A stretch of DNA of 64,000 bases from Congeria kusceri (GCA_027627225.1 CM051034.1:10701261-10765260); one strand, 5' to 3'; positions 48,897-61,972 are shown, counted from the stretch's first letter. Program-made: numbers and translations. Notes: a model not told the origin generated them from the sequence alone.

Positions 48897-50870
48897 TTGA
48901 AAAGAATGTCGCTCATATCCTGTCTACGTCATCCTCGGATGCAAGCCACAGTAATCTCTGGTCAACCCCGATCTCCACAGACGAGCTTCAGAAAATAATA
49001 GACAGCCTACCTATCAACAAGAGCGGCTCAGCGGATAACCTGACGTATAAGCACATCAAGTGCGGTGGACCTGTCCTCACGCGATTCCTGTGCACATTGT
49101 TTAACGACATTGTAGCCACTGAGAGATTCCCTGACAAAATGAAACAAGGAATAACAGTAACCGCACACAAGGGCAAAGGAAAGGCAACAACCGACCCAAG
49201 TTATTACAGGGCTATTTCACTGCTTCCGGTCATCTTCAAGTTGTTTGAAAAAGTGCAACTTCAACGTATTCAGGTACAGTCACATCCGATTGTCATCTCG
49301 GACCTACAGCACGGATTCCAAAAGCGGAAAAACTCCAAGATGGTGACGTTTCTTCTCAAAGAGGCCCGTAACTACTGCATAGAACGTGGAAGCCTTCTCC
49401 ACGCCTGCTACTGGACGCGAAAAGCTGCCTTTAATAAAGTGTGGCTCTCAGGCCTCGTCCTGAAATTACACCAGAAAGGCATCAAAGGCAAAGATCTCTG
49501 CATCATTGACCAATCACTTCGGGGCGGGACTAGTTGCGTCACACATGCTGGATATCTTTCACAGATGTTCCGCATTGAACAAGGCACCCGGCAAGGTAGC
49601 ATCTGTTCACCGTTTTACAACACAGTTGACGTCAACGGACTACTCGAACAACAACAGAGGTCACCTCATGCCCTTCGCATTGGCAACTTGTCACTGGCGG
49701 ACGATATCGTTTTGCTGTCGCTATCACGTGCAGGCTTACAGTGTCTTGTCGACGTCTGTCGGGGAATATGCTTTTACTTGGCGATATGCCTACAATCCAT
49801 CCAAATGTGCAACAATGGTCATGGGCGGCAAAAGACGCTCTCATAAAGGCACGCGCAAGGTGACTTACGGCAGCACTGAACTTGTGGAGGCAACAACTTA
49901 CACCCATCTTGGAGTGATCCAGTCGACGTCTGGGAAACAACCATACGATATAGATGTTGTCCGACAAAGCATGCGCGGCACATACTTCGGCACTTCCGTC
50001 GCTATTGAGCGACATGCCGGTATGAATCCAACGTCCGCCATAAAAATTTACACAACGTCAGTTCTTCCACGTGCCTTGATTGCATGTGAACTATTGAGTT
50101 CAATAACAAAATGGATATGACGTCACTAGAGGCAACCCATCACCTCTGCCTTAAAAGTGCACAAGGGCTCCCGAAGCTCACTCGCTCAGATATGGTCACT
50201 GGTCTCCTCGTGACTTCGAGTTTACAGACCTTCATCGAGCAGAAGAAAATGGTATTCCTTGGAACCCTGTGCAGTCTGAAATCTACGGATCTAGCTCGGA
50301 AAGTGTTCATCCGGCGCCTGTTTAAACTTAGAAATTCGGTGACGCGACAATCATTTGGTTTTATCAACGATTCACATGTCATTCTATCCAAGTATAATCT
50401 CGATATGTTCCTGACAGAATTAACTACAACGGACCACTTCCCCCAGCATCATGTATGGAAACGCATCGTACGAGAAGCAACAACACGAGAAGAAGAGTCC
50501 GCTTGGGCGGCCCGGATCGTCGCGTCGGACGACTTCTCGCGCTTCCGGTCTGCACACTCCTGTCTTACTACGTGTAACTTGTGGCGCGTGGCCCGGCTCC
50601 GGCCCCACACTCTGTCAGCCATGAAGTTCTTAGCAAGGATCCTATGCTCGACCGAACCCAGGGAACCAGTAACATGCGACAAGTGTCAAGTGATATATTC
50701 AGATAAACTCGATCATTATAATTATGTTTTGCTGTATGGCCAACGATCTGTCAATGAAATGGGCAACATTTCTCGACGACGTAAGAAACCTAGGTCCATG
50801 CATCCATGACCTCCTGACGTCCGTTGACAAAAAGACGCTTGTGTCATATTTTCTTGGAAACATTGACTGA
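48897..50870 (+). pseudogene. Reverse transcriptase remnant of copy B
   Basis: The first frame (to 49846) covers the fingers and palm. It shows ISLLPVIFKLFEKVQLQRI, then DLQHGFQKRKNSKM, then RKAAFNKVWLSGL at motif A, EQGTRQGSICSPFYN, and LSLADDIVLLS at motif C. At motif A the expected 'LDA..AFD' reads YWTRKAAFN, so both acidic positions are lost. After about 49760 the protein continues in another frame (EYAFTWRYAYNPSKCATMVM, then THLGVIQSTSGKQPYD). It shifts again near 50110 after loss of one A, running on as LEATHHLCLKSAQGLPKLTR. Near 50735, after a CDKC/DHY patch, a last shift leads to a short tail (NDLSMKWATFLDDVRNLGPC) ending TGA. A 327-codon frame starting at 48863 includes fused flank codons and is not the native start. 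Confidence 0.82.
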
Positions 50871-51686
50871 AATATGACTTCTGTAATGTATGTCGAAATC
50901 TATCCGACATTCCTCTCTTGTCTGCAGAATTTATACGCAGACTCTACAACTAAACTCAAGAGGCTATTCTATGCAGATCTATCGTAGATATTAAGCTTAT
51001 GTAACACCTCTCTGCAGTATGCGTTGAACTTCAAAATATACTCTTTCGAAAGAAAAAGGTATTATATAAGTGTAGACATTTAGGAATTATGTACCGTGAT
51101 TATGTTTGCCGATATTCTCATTTCCTGCTGTTCGATATTTTCAACCAGTGTAGTATGTATTTATTTGAAAATATTCTTTCAATGCAATATTTTGCTGCAA
51201 ATTATGTTGCCTTTCATTTTCTTTTGTAACATAATTATAACCAGCTAAATTTGAACCGAAACTTGAACCGCTCCATCACGGCGCTGCTTCTTAATTGTAT
51301 TGTTTTATTTCGCCTCATTTCGTCCTAACAATAATTCAATAAGAAGGTCGCTTGTAGAATGGTGATTATTTCTTGCAATTCTATGAACACCTTGTCAAAT
51401 TACGTATGTAAAGATGCTTACTCGTACACATAACGCTCACTTAAACGTGCACAACTTATATTAAGCTGATGTAATGCTACGATGCTATCTGAATATACTG
51501 AATTTTAATCTCGACCACATCAATGCCATTCTCCAGTTGTTCCTACTGATCAATGTCTCATTTATTTGTGTTTGATAATCACTTATTTTCTCCAATTCAT
51601 TGCCTTTTGTCATGCACTATGTTTATCAATTGCTATGCTTATATATCTTGTAAATTATATGTGTATGTTTTGCATATTGTGAATAT

Positions 51687-51722
51687 CTCCAGAAAGTGGA
51701 GGAAATAAAGAATCAATCAATC
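51687..51722 (+). other. 3' hairpin, AATAAA and (AATC)3 tail of copy B
   Basis: Same structure as at 46227-46262. It marks the element/flank boundary in this unit. Confidence 0.75.
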
Positions 51723-53154
51723 ACTATAAAACTGTAAAAATCAACTGGAGTATAGTTTGAATTTGACGATGTAGAAGAACAAACGTTAGTTTAAATACGT
51801 TTACAGAACTTGCTTTATAAATAGAAATAATATTGAAAAAGGCCTCAATGTTAAAGTGATTATGCATACAGAAATTGCTCAAACAATACCATAAACAAAT
51901 CTAAAATTAATATATATTTCTCATAATTATTTTACACTTACAAAAAGATAGATATGATAGACCAAAGTATTTTATATGCATTCTGAGAAAAAATATGTAA
52001 CATTTTGGAATAGTGTTGGTTTGCCCTTTTCCTTTTGTTATAATATTTATTTTTAGAGATTGTCTTCAATACATTAAGATAAGATTACTTAATTAATCTT
52101 TTATCCAAAGTAATTTTCAACCAGTTTAATGACATTAAATTTATACATCTAACGATTGGTCCATTGTAATTATCAAACTGATTAGCCTTCACAAGAATGT
52201 ACTGCCACATTACGTGTAGTAAAAACTGTATTTGTTTTTATTTAGCACATACTTCTAATGGCTTACAAGAATAATGTTAAGTTTTAGCTATCGTAAGTTA
52301 CTGGATTGTATTTTGATGCACATTGTACTTTGTGCGTTTTAATTTAAATCATGTAAATGTATTGAGGACAAAGTAAAAGCAACAGGCATGTTTGTCCATA
52401 ATTTCATTTCGGAACTAAATGGGATTTTTTTCTATAAAGAGAGGCCTTATATGACTAGGGGAAACTCAACGTTAAACTTGTAATCAAAATTATTATACCG
52501 TTTGTAAATAATAAATACTATGCAAGTCGTTATACATAATATAATATTTCGCACTACGGATATATGGAAAAGCACCATGTGGACGACGGAAACGGATACT
52601 GTCTAGGATACCGATACGGATAAATGTAGTAACTACGTATGCAATCTGGGGTCAAACATATTTGAATTTCCAAAAAGCAACTTTAAACAGTGAATTCTTA
52701 TATATAATTAACAATAGTCTGGAAAATATATCAACTGGAAACCCAGTTTATGAGCTTACACATACAATGATACATGCCTTGTACACAGTTTATAGAAGAC
52801 CATGAAACATTCTGATTAATAAAGTATTACAACAGCAAGTAAATGAGAATATTCAGAGATTAGCAAATTGACAGTTTTCTTATTGTGTGTAACATATTCA
52901 AAAAAGAGAAGAAAACAGTAATATAGAGCAGCGAAATCAGTATCCGAAATAGACTATAAATTCGGTGTGTTATCTCGTTTAATATCTGTGTTTACATTGT
53001 TTGTTGATAAAAATAATATAAAAATTATAACATAAATGTTTGAACCAGTCTCGTTAAATATAGAAATAGTTATATTTATACTTGATTAAAATTCCCTCAC
53101 GAAGTAGCTGAATGCAATATATATGGTAGGCAACACCATAAGTACTTTTCTAAT

Positions 53155-53662
53155 GCGCACACACGATGAAAAATTGCCAAATTCAGACTATACAATAAAA
53201 CGGTTACCATAGTGTCTGTCTTATCAAGTGCTTACGTTAATGTTATAACCTACGCCTGTAATATTTGGTTTGCTGGATAATGTTTATTGCAAAATCACTG
53301 ATCCTCCGAGTAAAACTGTTAACAAACACTAGCATAATTTACTGCTAAATTTCGTTGCGATGAGGATTAAATCTAACTATTCACCGTTAACATTCGGTGA
53401 GCTGCAAGATGCATGTATTTTAAATAAAACACGGGGACCTTCGGCTAGCTTCGTCGGATTTAATCCGCATCGCCATGAAATTCAACAGTAAATAGAGCTA
53501 GCCAGTTTTACTTTGAGGATCACTGTTTGAAATAAACAGTATCCAGCAAACCAAATGTTTCTGACTAGGTTATATGATAACGTAAACACATGCTAAGACA
53601 GACAATAATACAACCGTTTGATATAGAAGCCTAAATTTTACCATTTTCACATTTTGTGCGGC
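53155..53662. repeat. ~510-bp imperfect foldback (copy B)
   Basis: Same inverted-arm structure as at 47728-48236, with gcgcacac at one end and its approximate complement tttgtgcggc at the other. Confidence 0.75.
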
Positions 53663-54562
53663 TTTAAATATTTCAGGTCTAATGTAATATGTACTTTACT
53701 TTTTTATTTCATGTAAAGGGAAATGCATTTCATCAACGGTCGAGCTTTCCAGTCAACAACCATATTCAGAAGAACAGATACGATATAATAGGGAAATACT
53801 CTTTATCCTGTTTGAACCATTTCCATCGATATTTCTACCGTAATGTTTAAGACATTAGTGATTGACTTTATTAAGCAAATAGTCATTAAGGTTTACAAGA
53901 CAATAAAAAGTCCAATCGCGTGTTTGTGTATGTATTACTTACAAACAATTTTTAAGAGAACGTTATAAATTATTGTATTTTATGTCATTGTCTGAGCATG
54001 TATAGTATCTGTGCATCCCTCTTTCTGTCATGAACACTGTATCTTGCACTAATTAGACATGTAATAGTGTCTTTACCTGTTGTTAATCATAAACGGTGCT
54101 AAGGAGAAAATAAGGGAGAAAATAAATATTAACTCATGTACCTACTTTTGCGTCGTTTGCTAAATGCAATAATTTATAAAAACAATAATTTATATTTTAT
54201 TGATCGTTATTTCACGGACTAGTGTGAATATGTACGTAACTACGCAAATATTATAGTATATTCTTTCTGTAATTAATTGATACATATTGCAAGAGGATGT
54301 TTATGATACATGTGTTGAAGCTTCAGCCTCTATGTATGCAATAAATTAGCACACAGCATATTTGTGTGCCTTACGAAAGGACCAAAGACGCAATATTTCT
54401 TTTTTTTTCACTTTTTATTGGCGCGTTCCAAAATGAGTTGACGGCTTGGATGATAATATATAAATTATTGACATGAAAGATAAAAAATTCTACCACGGCA
54501 CTCGGCTAGTGGTCCATAGATAAAGAAGGAAAATAACTGTGGGTTATTCTGCAACAAATTAT

Positions 54563-54918
54563 GGGCGGAGCATAATGTTTTGAAAACAGTTCCGGAAATT
54601 GAAAGAAATTGTTCCGTAAAATGCACGTGCTTAAACGCGCGATAGTAAATTGTGACAAATTAATCATTTCTGCATTATGTAGCGCAATAAAACCACACCT
54701 GTACTACATATGTTATACTTAATTTCACAAATACGTTGACGTTTTGTTAATATGCTTGTAATTTGCGCTTTTAGCAACATATTTTCACTAAATTATATCG
54801 ATAAGAATGAGGTCATTCGCTCAATGTTTATCAAGAAAGATGACGTCATTTTGAATTGTTTTCATTTATTGACGTCACTGAAACGCACGTGAAAGTGCAC
54901 TTCTCAGAAAATGGGCGG
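54563..54918. promoter_or_regulatory. Promoter-like island: CRE sites, E-box and GC boxes (unit B flank)
   Basis: TGACGTCA occurs at 54841-54848 and 54870-54877. A third position (tgaggtca near 54808) is mutated here but intact in unit C. A CACGTG E-box follows at 54886-54891, and gggcgg occurs at 54563 and 54913. Two consensus CREs within 40 bp are unlikely by chance in AT-rich DNA. No gene start is recognised nearby; it might be the promoter of an element whose body is lost. Confidence 0.4.
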
Positions 54919-54986
54919 AGTATAGATAAATATAGTTCTCATTCATAACCTTAATACTAATTTTATATTGGATCGTGTTAGAATCG

Positions 54987-55134
54987 AAATAATTAACGGG
55001 TAACAGTTGGTTACTGCGGTAATAACCAACGGTTTGTCGTTCCGATGCTTGTTATCAAACCACTCGGGCTACGCATCGGAACTTCAAACCGTTGGTTATT
55101 ACCGCAATAACCAACAGTTACCCGTCAATTATTT
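54987..55134. repeat. 148-bp hairpin (62-bp inverted arms, 24-bp loop), unit B flank
   Basis: Arms 54987-55048 and 55073-55134 are reverse complements with about five mismatches over 62 bp. Each arm contains a further inverted pair (ggttact-gcgg-taataacc), so a branched cruciform is possible. The shape fits a small foldback or MITE. No obvious target-site duplication was found. Confidence 0.9.
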
Positions 55135-55711
55135 CTTAAATATATGCTGTTTTTTGTTTGTATATCCCTGATGAGTTGATACTTTTGATGATTGTATTTT
55201 GATATAAAAGGTCTATGGGCAATTATATCGTGGTTTCCTTTGAAATTCCTTAGTGGAATTGTAGAGATTGATGTAATTATCGTTAATGGAAATATACCAA
55301 TTAAAATCTCAAGGGGTGGGGCATTGTAAACTCTTTATTTGCAGTCATTTGAGTCCAACCTTTGCTATCGGCTGTATTGGGCTATACACTGACTAATGTA
55401 TCGCCTTAAGTTCTAAATTGGCAAAGATAAACGACTTTGTGGTAAAATCACACTATCTCGTATTTTTAATTATTTAATATTTGAGTTGACCTAGGGCTTC
55501 AATTATGATACCGCTACATATAAAAGCAACGAATATTGAAACATTTACCAAAAGGTTAGTGTCGGATGTGGATAAAATTCTTGAGAACATTCGACAACCT
55601 GGCACTTGTGCGGCTCTGCAGCATCGGGATCTCTGCACTACAGCTTGAAATAGGCCAAACGTCTATTTCGAATTAATCTCAGAAAAGCTGCGCATATATA
55701 TATATATATAG

Positions 55712-57916
55712 GAAAATCAAGAATTTGAAAACCTTGAAAATCTAGCAGAAATATGTCAAGGCGCCTTCTGGAAATTCATAAAAAGAATAAAATCGCAAAA
55801 GGGGAAACAGGGATGCTCTACCATTGACTTTAAAGGGGACAACGTCCCTTCCTCAGACGACATACTAGACGGGTGGCAAGGCTACTTTCAAGAATTATAT
55901 GCATTCTCCACAGACCCAGCCTACAACGAGACACTCCGCCAACAAGTTGACAAAAATGTCGCTCATATCCTGTCTACGTCATCCTCGGATGCAAGCCACA
56001 GTAATCTCTGGTCAACCCCGATCTCCACAGACGAGCTTCAGAAAATAATAGACAGCCTACCTATCAACAAGAGCGGCTCAGCGGATAACCTGACGTATAA
56101 GCACATCAAGTGCGGTGGACCTGTCCTCACGCGATTCCTGTGCACATTGTTTAATGACATTGTAGCCACTGAGAGATTCCCTGACAAAATGAAACAAGGA
56201 ATAACAGTAACCGCACACAAGGGCAAAGGAAAGGCAACAACCGACCCAAGTAATTACAGGGCTATTTCACTGCTTCCGGTCATCTTCAAGTTGTTTGAAA
56301 AAGTGCAACTTCAACGTATTCAGGTACAGTCACATCCGATTGTCATCTCGGACCTACAGCACGGATTCCAAAAGCGGAAAAACTCCAAGATGGTGACGTT
56401 TCTTCTCAAAGAGGCCCGTAACTACTGCATAGAACGTGGAAGCCTTCACCACGCCTGTTACTGGACGCGAAAAGCTGCCTTTAATAAAGTGTGGCTCTCA
56501 GGCCTCGTCCTGAAATTACACCAGAAAGGCATCAAAGGCAAAGATCTCTGCATCATTGACCAATCACTTCGGGGCGGGACTAGTTGCGTCACACATGCTG
56601 GATATCTTTCACAGATGTTCCGCATTGAACAAGGCACCCGGCAAGGTAGCATCTGTTCACCGTTTTACAACACAGTTGATGTCAACGGACTACTCGAACA
56701 ACAACAGAGGTCACCTCATGCCCTTCGCATTGGCAACTTGTCACTGGCGGACGATATCGTTTTGCTGTCGCTATCACGTGCAGGCTTACAGTGTCTTGTC
56801 GACGTCTGTCGGGGAATATGCTTTTACTTGGCGATATGCCTACAATCCATCCAAATGTGCAACAATGGTCATGGGCGGCAAAAGACGCTCTCATAAAGGC
56901 ACGCGCAAGGTGACTTACGGCAGCACTGAACTTGTGGAGGCAACAACTTACACCCATCTTGGAGTGATCCAGTCGACGTCTGGGAAACAACCATACGATA
57001 TAGATGTTGTCCGACAAAGCATGCGCGGCACATACTTCGGCACTTCCGTCGCTATTGAGCGACATGCCGGTATGAATCCAACGTCCGCCATAAAAATTTA
57101 CACAACGTCAGTTCTTCCACGTGCCTTGATTGCATGTGAACTATTGAGTTCAATAACAAAATGGATATGACGTCACTAGAGGCAACCCATCACCTCTGCC
57201 TTAAAAGTGCACAAGGGCTCCCGAAGCTCACTCGCTCAGATATGGTCACTGGTCTCCTCGTGACTTCGAGTTTACAGACCTTCATCGAGCAGAAGAAAAT
57301 GGTATTCCTTGGAACCCTGTGCAGTCTGAAATCTACGGATCTAGCTCGGAAAGTGTTCATCCGGCGCCTGTTTAAACTTAGAAATTCGGTGACGCGACAA
57401 TCATTTGGTTTTATCAACGATACACATGTCATTCTATCCAAGTATAATCTCGATATGTTCCTGACAGAATTAACTACAACGGACCACTTCCCCCAGCATC
57501 ATGTATGGAAACGCATCGTACGAGAAGCAACAACACGAGAAGAAGAGTCCGCTTGGGCGGCCCGGATCGTCGCGTCGGACGACTTCTCCCGCTTCCGGTC
57601 TGCACACTCCTGTCTTACTACGTGTAACTTGTGGCGCGTGGCCCCGCTCCGGCCCCACACTCAGCCATGAAGTTCTTAGCAAGGATCCTATGCTCGACCG
57701 AACCCAGGGAACCAGTAACATGCGACAAGTGTCAAGTGATATATTCAGATAAACTCGATCATTATAATTATGTTTTGCTGTATGGCCAACGATCTGTCAA
57801 TGAAATGGGCAACATTTCTCGACGACGTAAGAAACCTAGGTCCATGCATCCATGACCTCCTGACGTCCGTTGACAAAAAGACGCTTGTGTCATATTTTCT
57901 TGGAAACATTGACTGA
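55712..57916 (+). pseudogene. Reverse transcriptase remnant of copy C
   Basis: An open frame runs from 55712 (after a TAG at the end of the short AT tract) to 56896, although its first ATG is at 56147. It begins with a linker (FENLENLAEICQGAFWKFIK, then DDILDGWQGYFQELYAFS), followed by the palm motifs described for copy B, including YWTRKAAFNKVW at motif A and LADDI at motif C. Frame changes at about 56810, 57160 and 57785 are at the same places as in B. It has one extra local loss (four bases of the ctctgtcagcc stretch near 57661) that shifts the C-terminal part again. The native end is the TGA at 57914-57916. Confidence 0.82.
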
Positions 57917-58730
57917 AATATGACTTCTGTAATGTATGTCGAAATCTATCCGACATTCCTCTCTTGTCTGCAGAATTTATACGCAGACTCTACAACTAAA
58001 CTCAAGAGGCTATTCTATGCAGATCTATCGTAGATATTAAGCTTATGTAACACCTCTCTGCAGTATGCGTTGAACTTCAAAATATACTCTTTCGAAAGAA
58101 AAAGGTATTATATAAGTAGACATTTAGGAATTATGTACCGTGATTATGTTTGCCGATATTCTCATTTCCTGCTGTTCGATATTTTCAACCAGTGTAGTAT
58201 GTATTTATTTGAAAATATTCTTTCAATGCAATATTTTGCTGCAAATTATGTTGCCTTTCATTTTCTTTTGTAACATAATTATAACCAGCTAAATTTGAAC
58301 CGAAACTTGAACCGCTCCATCACGGCGCTGCTTCTTAATTGTATTGTTTTATTTCGCCTCATTTCGTCCTAACAATAATTCAATAAGAAGGTCGCTTGTA
58401 GAATGGTGATTATTTCTTGCAATTCTATGAACACCTTGTCAAATTACGTATGTAAAGATGCTTACTCGTACACATAACGCTCACTTAAACGTGCACAACG
58501 TATATTAAGCTGATGTAATGCTACGATGCTATCTGAATATACTGAATTTTAATCTCGACCACATCAATGCCATTCTCCAGTTGTTCCTACTGATCAATGT
58601 CTCATTTATTTGTGTTTGATAATCACTTATTTTCTCCAATTCATTGCCTTTTGTCATGCACTATGTTTATCAATTGCTATGCTTATATATCTTGTAAATT
58701 ATATGTGTATGTTTTGCATATTGTGAATAT

Positions 58731-58766
58731 CTCCAGAAAGTGGAGGAAATAAAGAATCAATCAATC
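58731..58766 (+). other. 3' hairpin, AATAAA and (AATC)3 tail of copy C
   Basis: CTCCA-GAAAG-TGGAG stem-loop, then ggaaataaag and three AATC units, exactly as in copies A and B. Confidence 0.75.
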
Positions 58767-60226
58767 ACTATAAAACTGTAAAAATCAACTGGAGTATAGT
58801 TTGAATTTGACGATGTAGAAGAACAAACGTTAGTTTAAATACGTTTACAGAACTTGCTTTATAAATAGAAATAATATTGAAAAAGGCCTCAATGTTAAAG
58901 TGATTATGCATACAGAAATTGCTCAAACAATACCATAAACAAATCTAAAATTAATATATATTTCTCATAATTATTTTACACTTACAAAAATATAGATATG
59001 ATAGACCAAAGTATTTTATATGCCTTCTGAGAAAAAATATGTAACATTTTGGAATAGTGTTGGTTTGCCCTTTTCCTTTTGTTATAATATTTATTTTTAG
59101 AGATTGTCTTCAATACATTAAGATAAGATTACTTAATTAATCTGTTATCCAAAGTAATTTTCAACCAGTTTAATGACATTAAATTTATACATCTAACGAT
59201 TGGTCCATTGTAATTATCAAACTGATTAGCCTTCACAAGAATGTACTGCCACATTACGTGTAGTAAAACCTGTATTTGTTTTTATTTAGCACATACTTCT
59301 AATGGCTTACAAGAATAATGTTGTGCTTTAGCTATCATACGTTACTGGATTTGTATTTTGGTGCACATTATACTAAGATTATATGTTCATTTTGAGCGTA
59401 TAGGCTTTGTGCGTTTTAATTTAAATCATGTAAATGTATTGACGATAAAGTAAAAGCAACAGGCATGTTTGTCCATAATTTCATTTCGGAACTAAATGGG
59501 ATTTCTTTCTGTATGTAAAGAGAGGCCTTATATGAGCGTGACTAGAGGAAACTCAACGCTAAACTTGTAATCAAAATTATTATACCGTTTGTAAATAATA
59601 AATACTATACAAGTCGTTATACATAATATAATAATTCGCACTACGGATATATGGAAAAGCACCATGTGGACGACGGAAACGGACACCGATACGGATAAAT
59701 GTAGTAACTACGTATGCAATCTGGGGTCAAACATATTTGAATTTCCAAAAAGCAACTTTAAACAGTGAATTTTTATATATAATTAACAATAGTCTTGAAA
59801 ATATATCAACTGGAAACCCAGTTTATGAGCTTACACATAAAATGATACATGACTTGTACACAGTTTATAGAAGACCATGAAACATTCTGATTAATAAAGT
59901 ATTACAACAGCAAGTAAATGAGAATATTCATAGATTAGCAAATTGACAGTTTTCTTATTGTGTGTAACATATTCAAAAAGAGAAGAAAACAGTAATATAG
60001 AGCAGCGAAATCAGTATCCGAAATAGACTATAAATTCGGTGTGTTATCTCGTTTAATGTCTGTGATTACATTGTTTGTTGATAAAAATAATAAAAAAATT
60101 ATAACATAAATGTTTGAACCAGTCTCTTTAAATATAGAAATAGTTATATTTATACTTGATTAAAATTCCCTCACGAAGTAGCTGAATGCAATATATGGTA
60201 GGCAACACCATAAGTACTTTTCTAAT

Positions 60227-60735
60227 GCGCACACACGATGAAAAATTGCCAAATTCAGACTATACAATAAAACGGTTACCATAGTGTCTGTCTTATCAAG
60301 TGCTTACGTTAATATTATAACCTACGCCTGTAATTTTTGGTTTGCTGGATAATGTTTATTGCAAAATCACTGATCCTCCGAGTAAAACTGTTAACAAACA
60401 CTAGCATAATTTACTGCTAAATTTCGTTGCGATGAGGATTAAATCTAACTATTCACCGTTAACATTCGGTGAGCTGCAAGATGCATGTATTTTAAATAAA
60501 ACACGGGGACCTTCGGCTAGCTTCGTCGGATTTAATCCGCATCGCCATGAAATTCAACAGTAAATAGAGCTAGCCAGTTTTACTTTGAGGATCACTGTTT
60601 GAAATAAACAGTATCCAGCAAACCAAATGTTTCTGACTAGGTTATATGATAACGTAAACACATGCTAAGACAGACAATAATACAACCGTTTGATTATAGA
60701 AGCCTAAATTTTACCATTTTCACATTTTGTGCGGC
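60227..60735. repeat. ~510-bp imperfect foldback (copy C)
   Basis: Third occurrence of the inverted-arm structure, at the same position in the unit as the other two. Confidence 0.75.
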
Positions 60736-61872
60736 TTTAAATATTTCAGGTCTAATGTAATATGTACTTTACTTGTTTATTTCATGTAAAGGGAAATGCA
60801 TTTCATCAACGGTCGAGCTTTCCAGTCAACAACCATATTCAGAAGAACAGATACGATATAATAGGGAAATACTCTTTATCCTGTTTGAACCATTACCATC
60901 GATATTCCTACCGTAACGTTTAAGACATTAGTGATTGACTTTATTAAGCAAATAGTCATTAAGATTTACAAGACAATAAAAAGTCCAATCGCGTTTTTGT
61001 GTATGTATTACTTACAAACAATTTTTAAGAGAACGTTATAAATTATTGTATTTATGTCATTGTCTGAGCATGTATAGTATCTGTGCATCCCTCTTTCTGT
61101 CATGAACACTGTATCATAATTAGACATGTAATAGTGTCTTTACCTGTTGTTAATCATAAACGTTGCTAAGGAAAAAATAAGGGAGAAAATAAATATTAAC
61201 TCATGTACGTACTTTTGCGGCGTTTGTTAAATGCAATAATTTATAAAAAACAATAATTTATATTTTATTGATCGTTATTTCACGGACTAGTGTGAATATA
61301 TTCAAATGTACGTAACTACGCAAATATTATAGTATATTCTTTCTGTAATTAATTGATACATATTGCAAGAGGATGTTTATGATACATGTGTTGAAGCTTC
61401 AGCCTCTATGTATGCAATAAATTAGCACACAGCCTTACGAAAGGACCAAAGACGCAATATTTCTTTTTTTTTTCACTTTTTATTGGCGCGTTCCAAAATG
61501 AGTTGACGGCTTGGATGATAATATATAAATTATTGACATGAAAGATAAAAAATTCTACCACGGCACTCGGCTAGTGGTCCATAGATAAAGAAGGAAAATA
61601 ACTGTGGGTTATTCTGCAACAAATTATGGGCGGAGCATAATGTTTTGAAAATAGTTCCGGAAATTGAAAGAAATTGTTCCGCAAAATGCACGTGCTTAAA
61701 CGCGCGATAGTAAATTGTGACAAATTAATCATTTCTGCATTATGTAGCGCAATAAAACCACACCTGTACTACATATGTTATACTTAATTTCACAAATACG
61801 TTGACGTTTTGTTAATATGCTTGTAATTTGCGCTTTTAGCAACATATTTTCACTAAAGTATATAGATAAGAA

Positions 61873-61972
61873 TGACGTCATTCGCTCAATGTTTATCAAG
61901 AAAGATGACGTCATTTTGAATTGTTTTCATTTATTGACGTCACTGAAACGCACGTGTGAGTGCACTTCTCAG
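61873..61972. promoter_or_regulatory. Three TGACGTCA sites plus CACGTG (unit C flank)
   Basis: Perfect palindromic CREs at 61873-61880, 61906-61913 and 61935-61942, spaced 33 and 29 bp, followed by gcacgtg. This is the better preserved of the two copies. The 61-codon minus frame across it is not convincing as a gene. Confidence 0.45.

Larger units (their letters stand above)
48894..51722 (+). mobile_element. Non-LTR retrotransposon, copy B (5' end removed by deletion)
   Basis: The element resumes at ttga(a/c)aagaatgtcgctc. The 5' ~370 bp present in copy C are missing because of the flank-to-element deletion. Its 3' end is identical in structure to copy A. Coding lesions are mostly shared with copies C and D. 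Confidence 0.88.
51723..55573. repeat. Shared flank of duplicated unit B (full length, 3.85 kb)
   Basis: This gene-free flank is nearly identical to 58767-62636. It carries the foldback (53155-53662), a cluster of CRE-type sites (about 54790-54920) and the 148-bp hairpin (54987-55134). A 34-bp gap relative to units A and C lies at about 52329 (cattgtactttgtgcg). Confidence 0.93.
55574..58766 (+). mobile_element. Non-LTR retrotransposon, copy C (5'-truncated)
   Basis: Homology to copy A begins at aaattcttgagaacattcg (about 55574), the same point as in copy D, and ends with the hairpin and (AATC)3 tail. A shared truncation point in C and D indicates one ancestral 5'-truncated insertion that was later duplicated with its flanks. 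Confidence 0.9.

Noticed and set aside
58070..58273. A 67-codon plus frame after copy C
   Set aside because: It lies in the element's 3' untranslated region and is interrupted in copies A and B by small indels.
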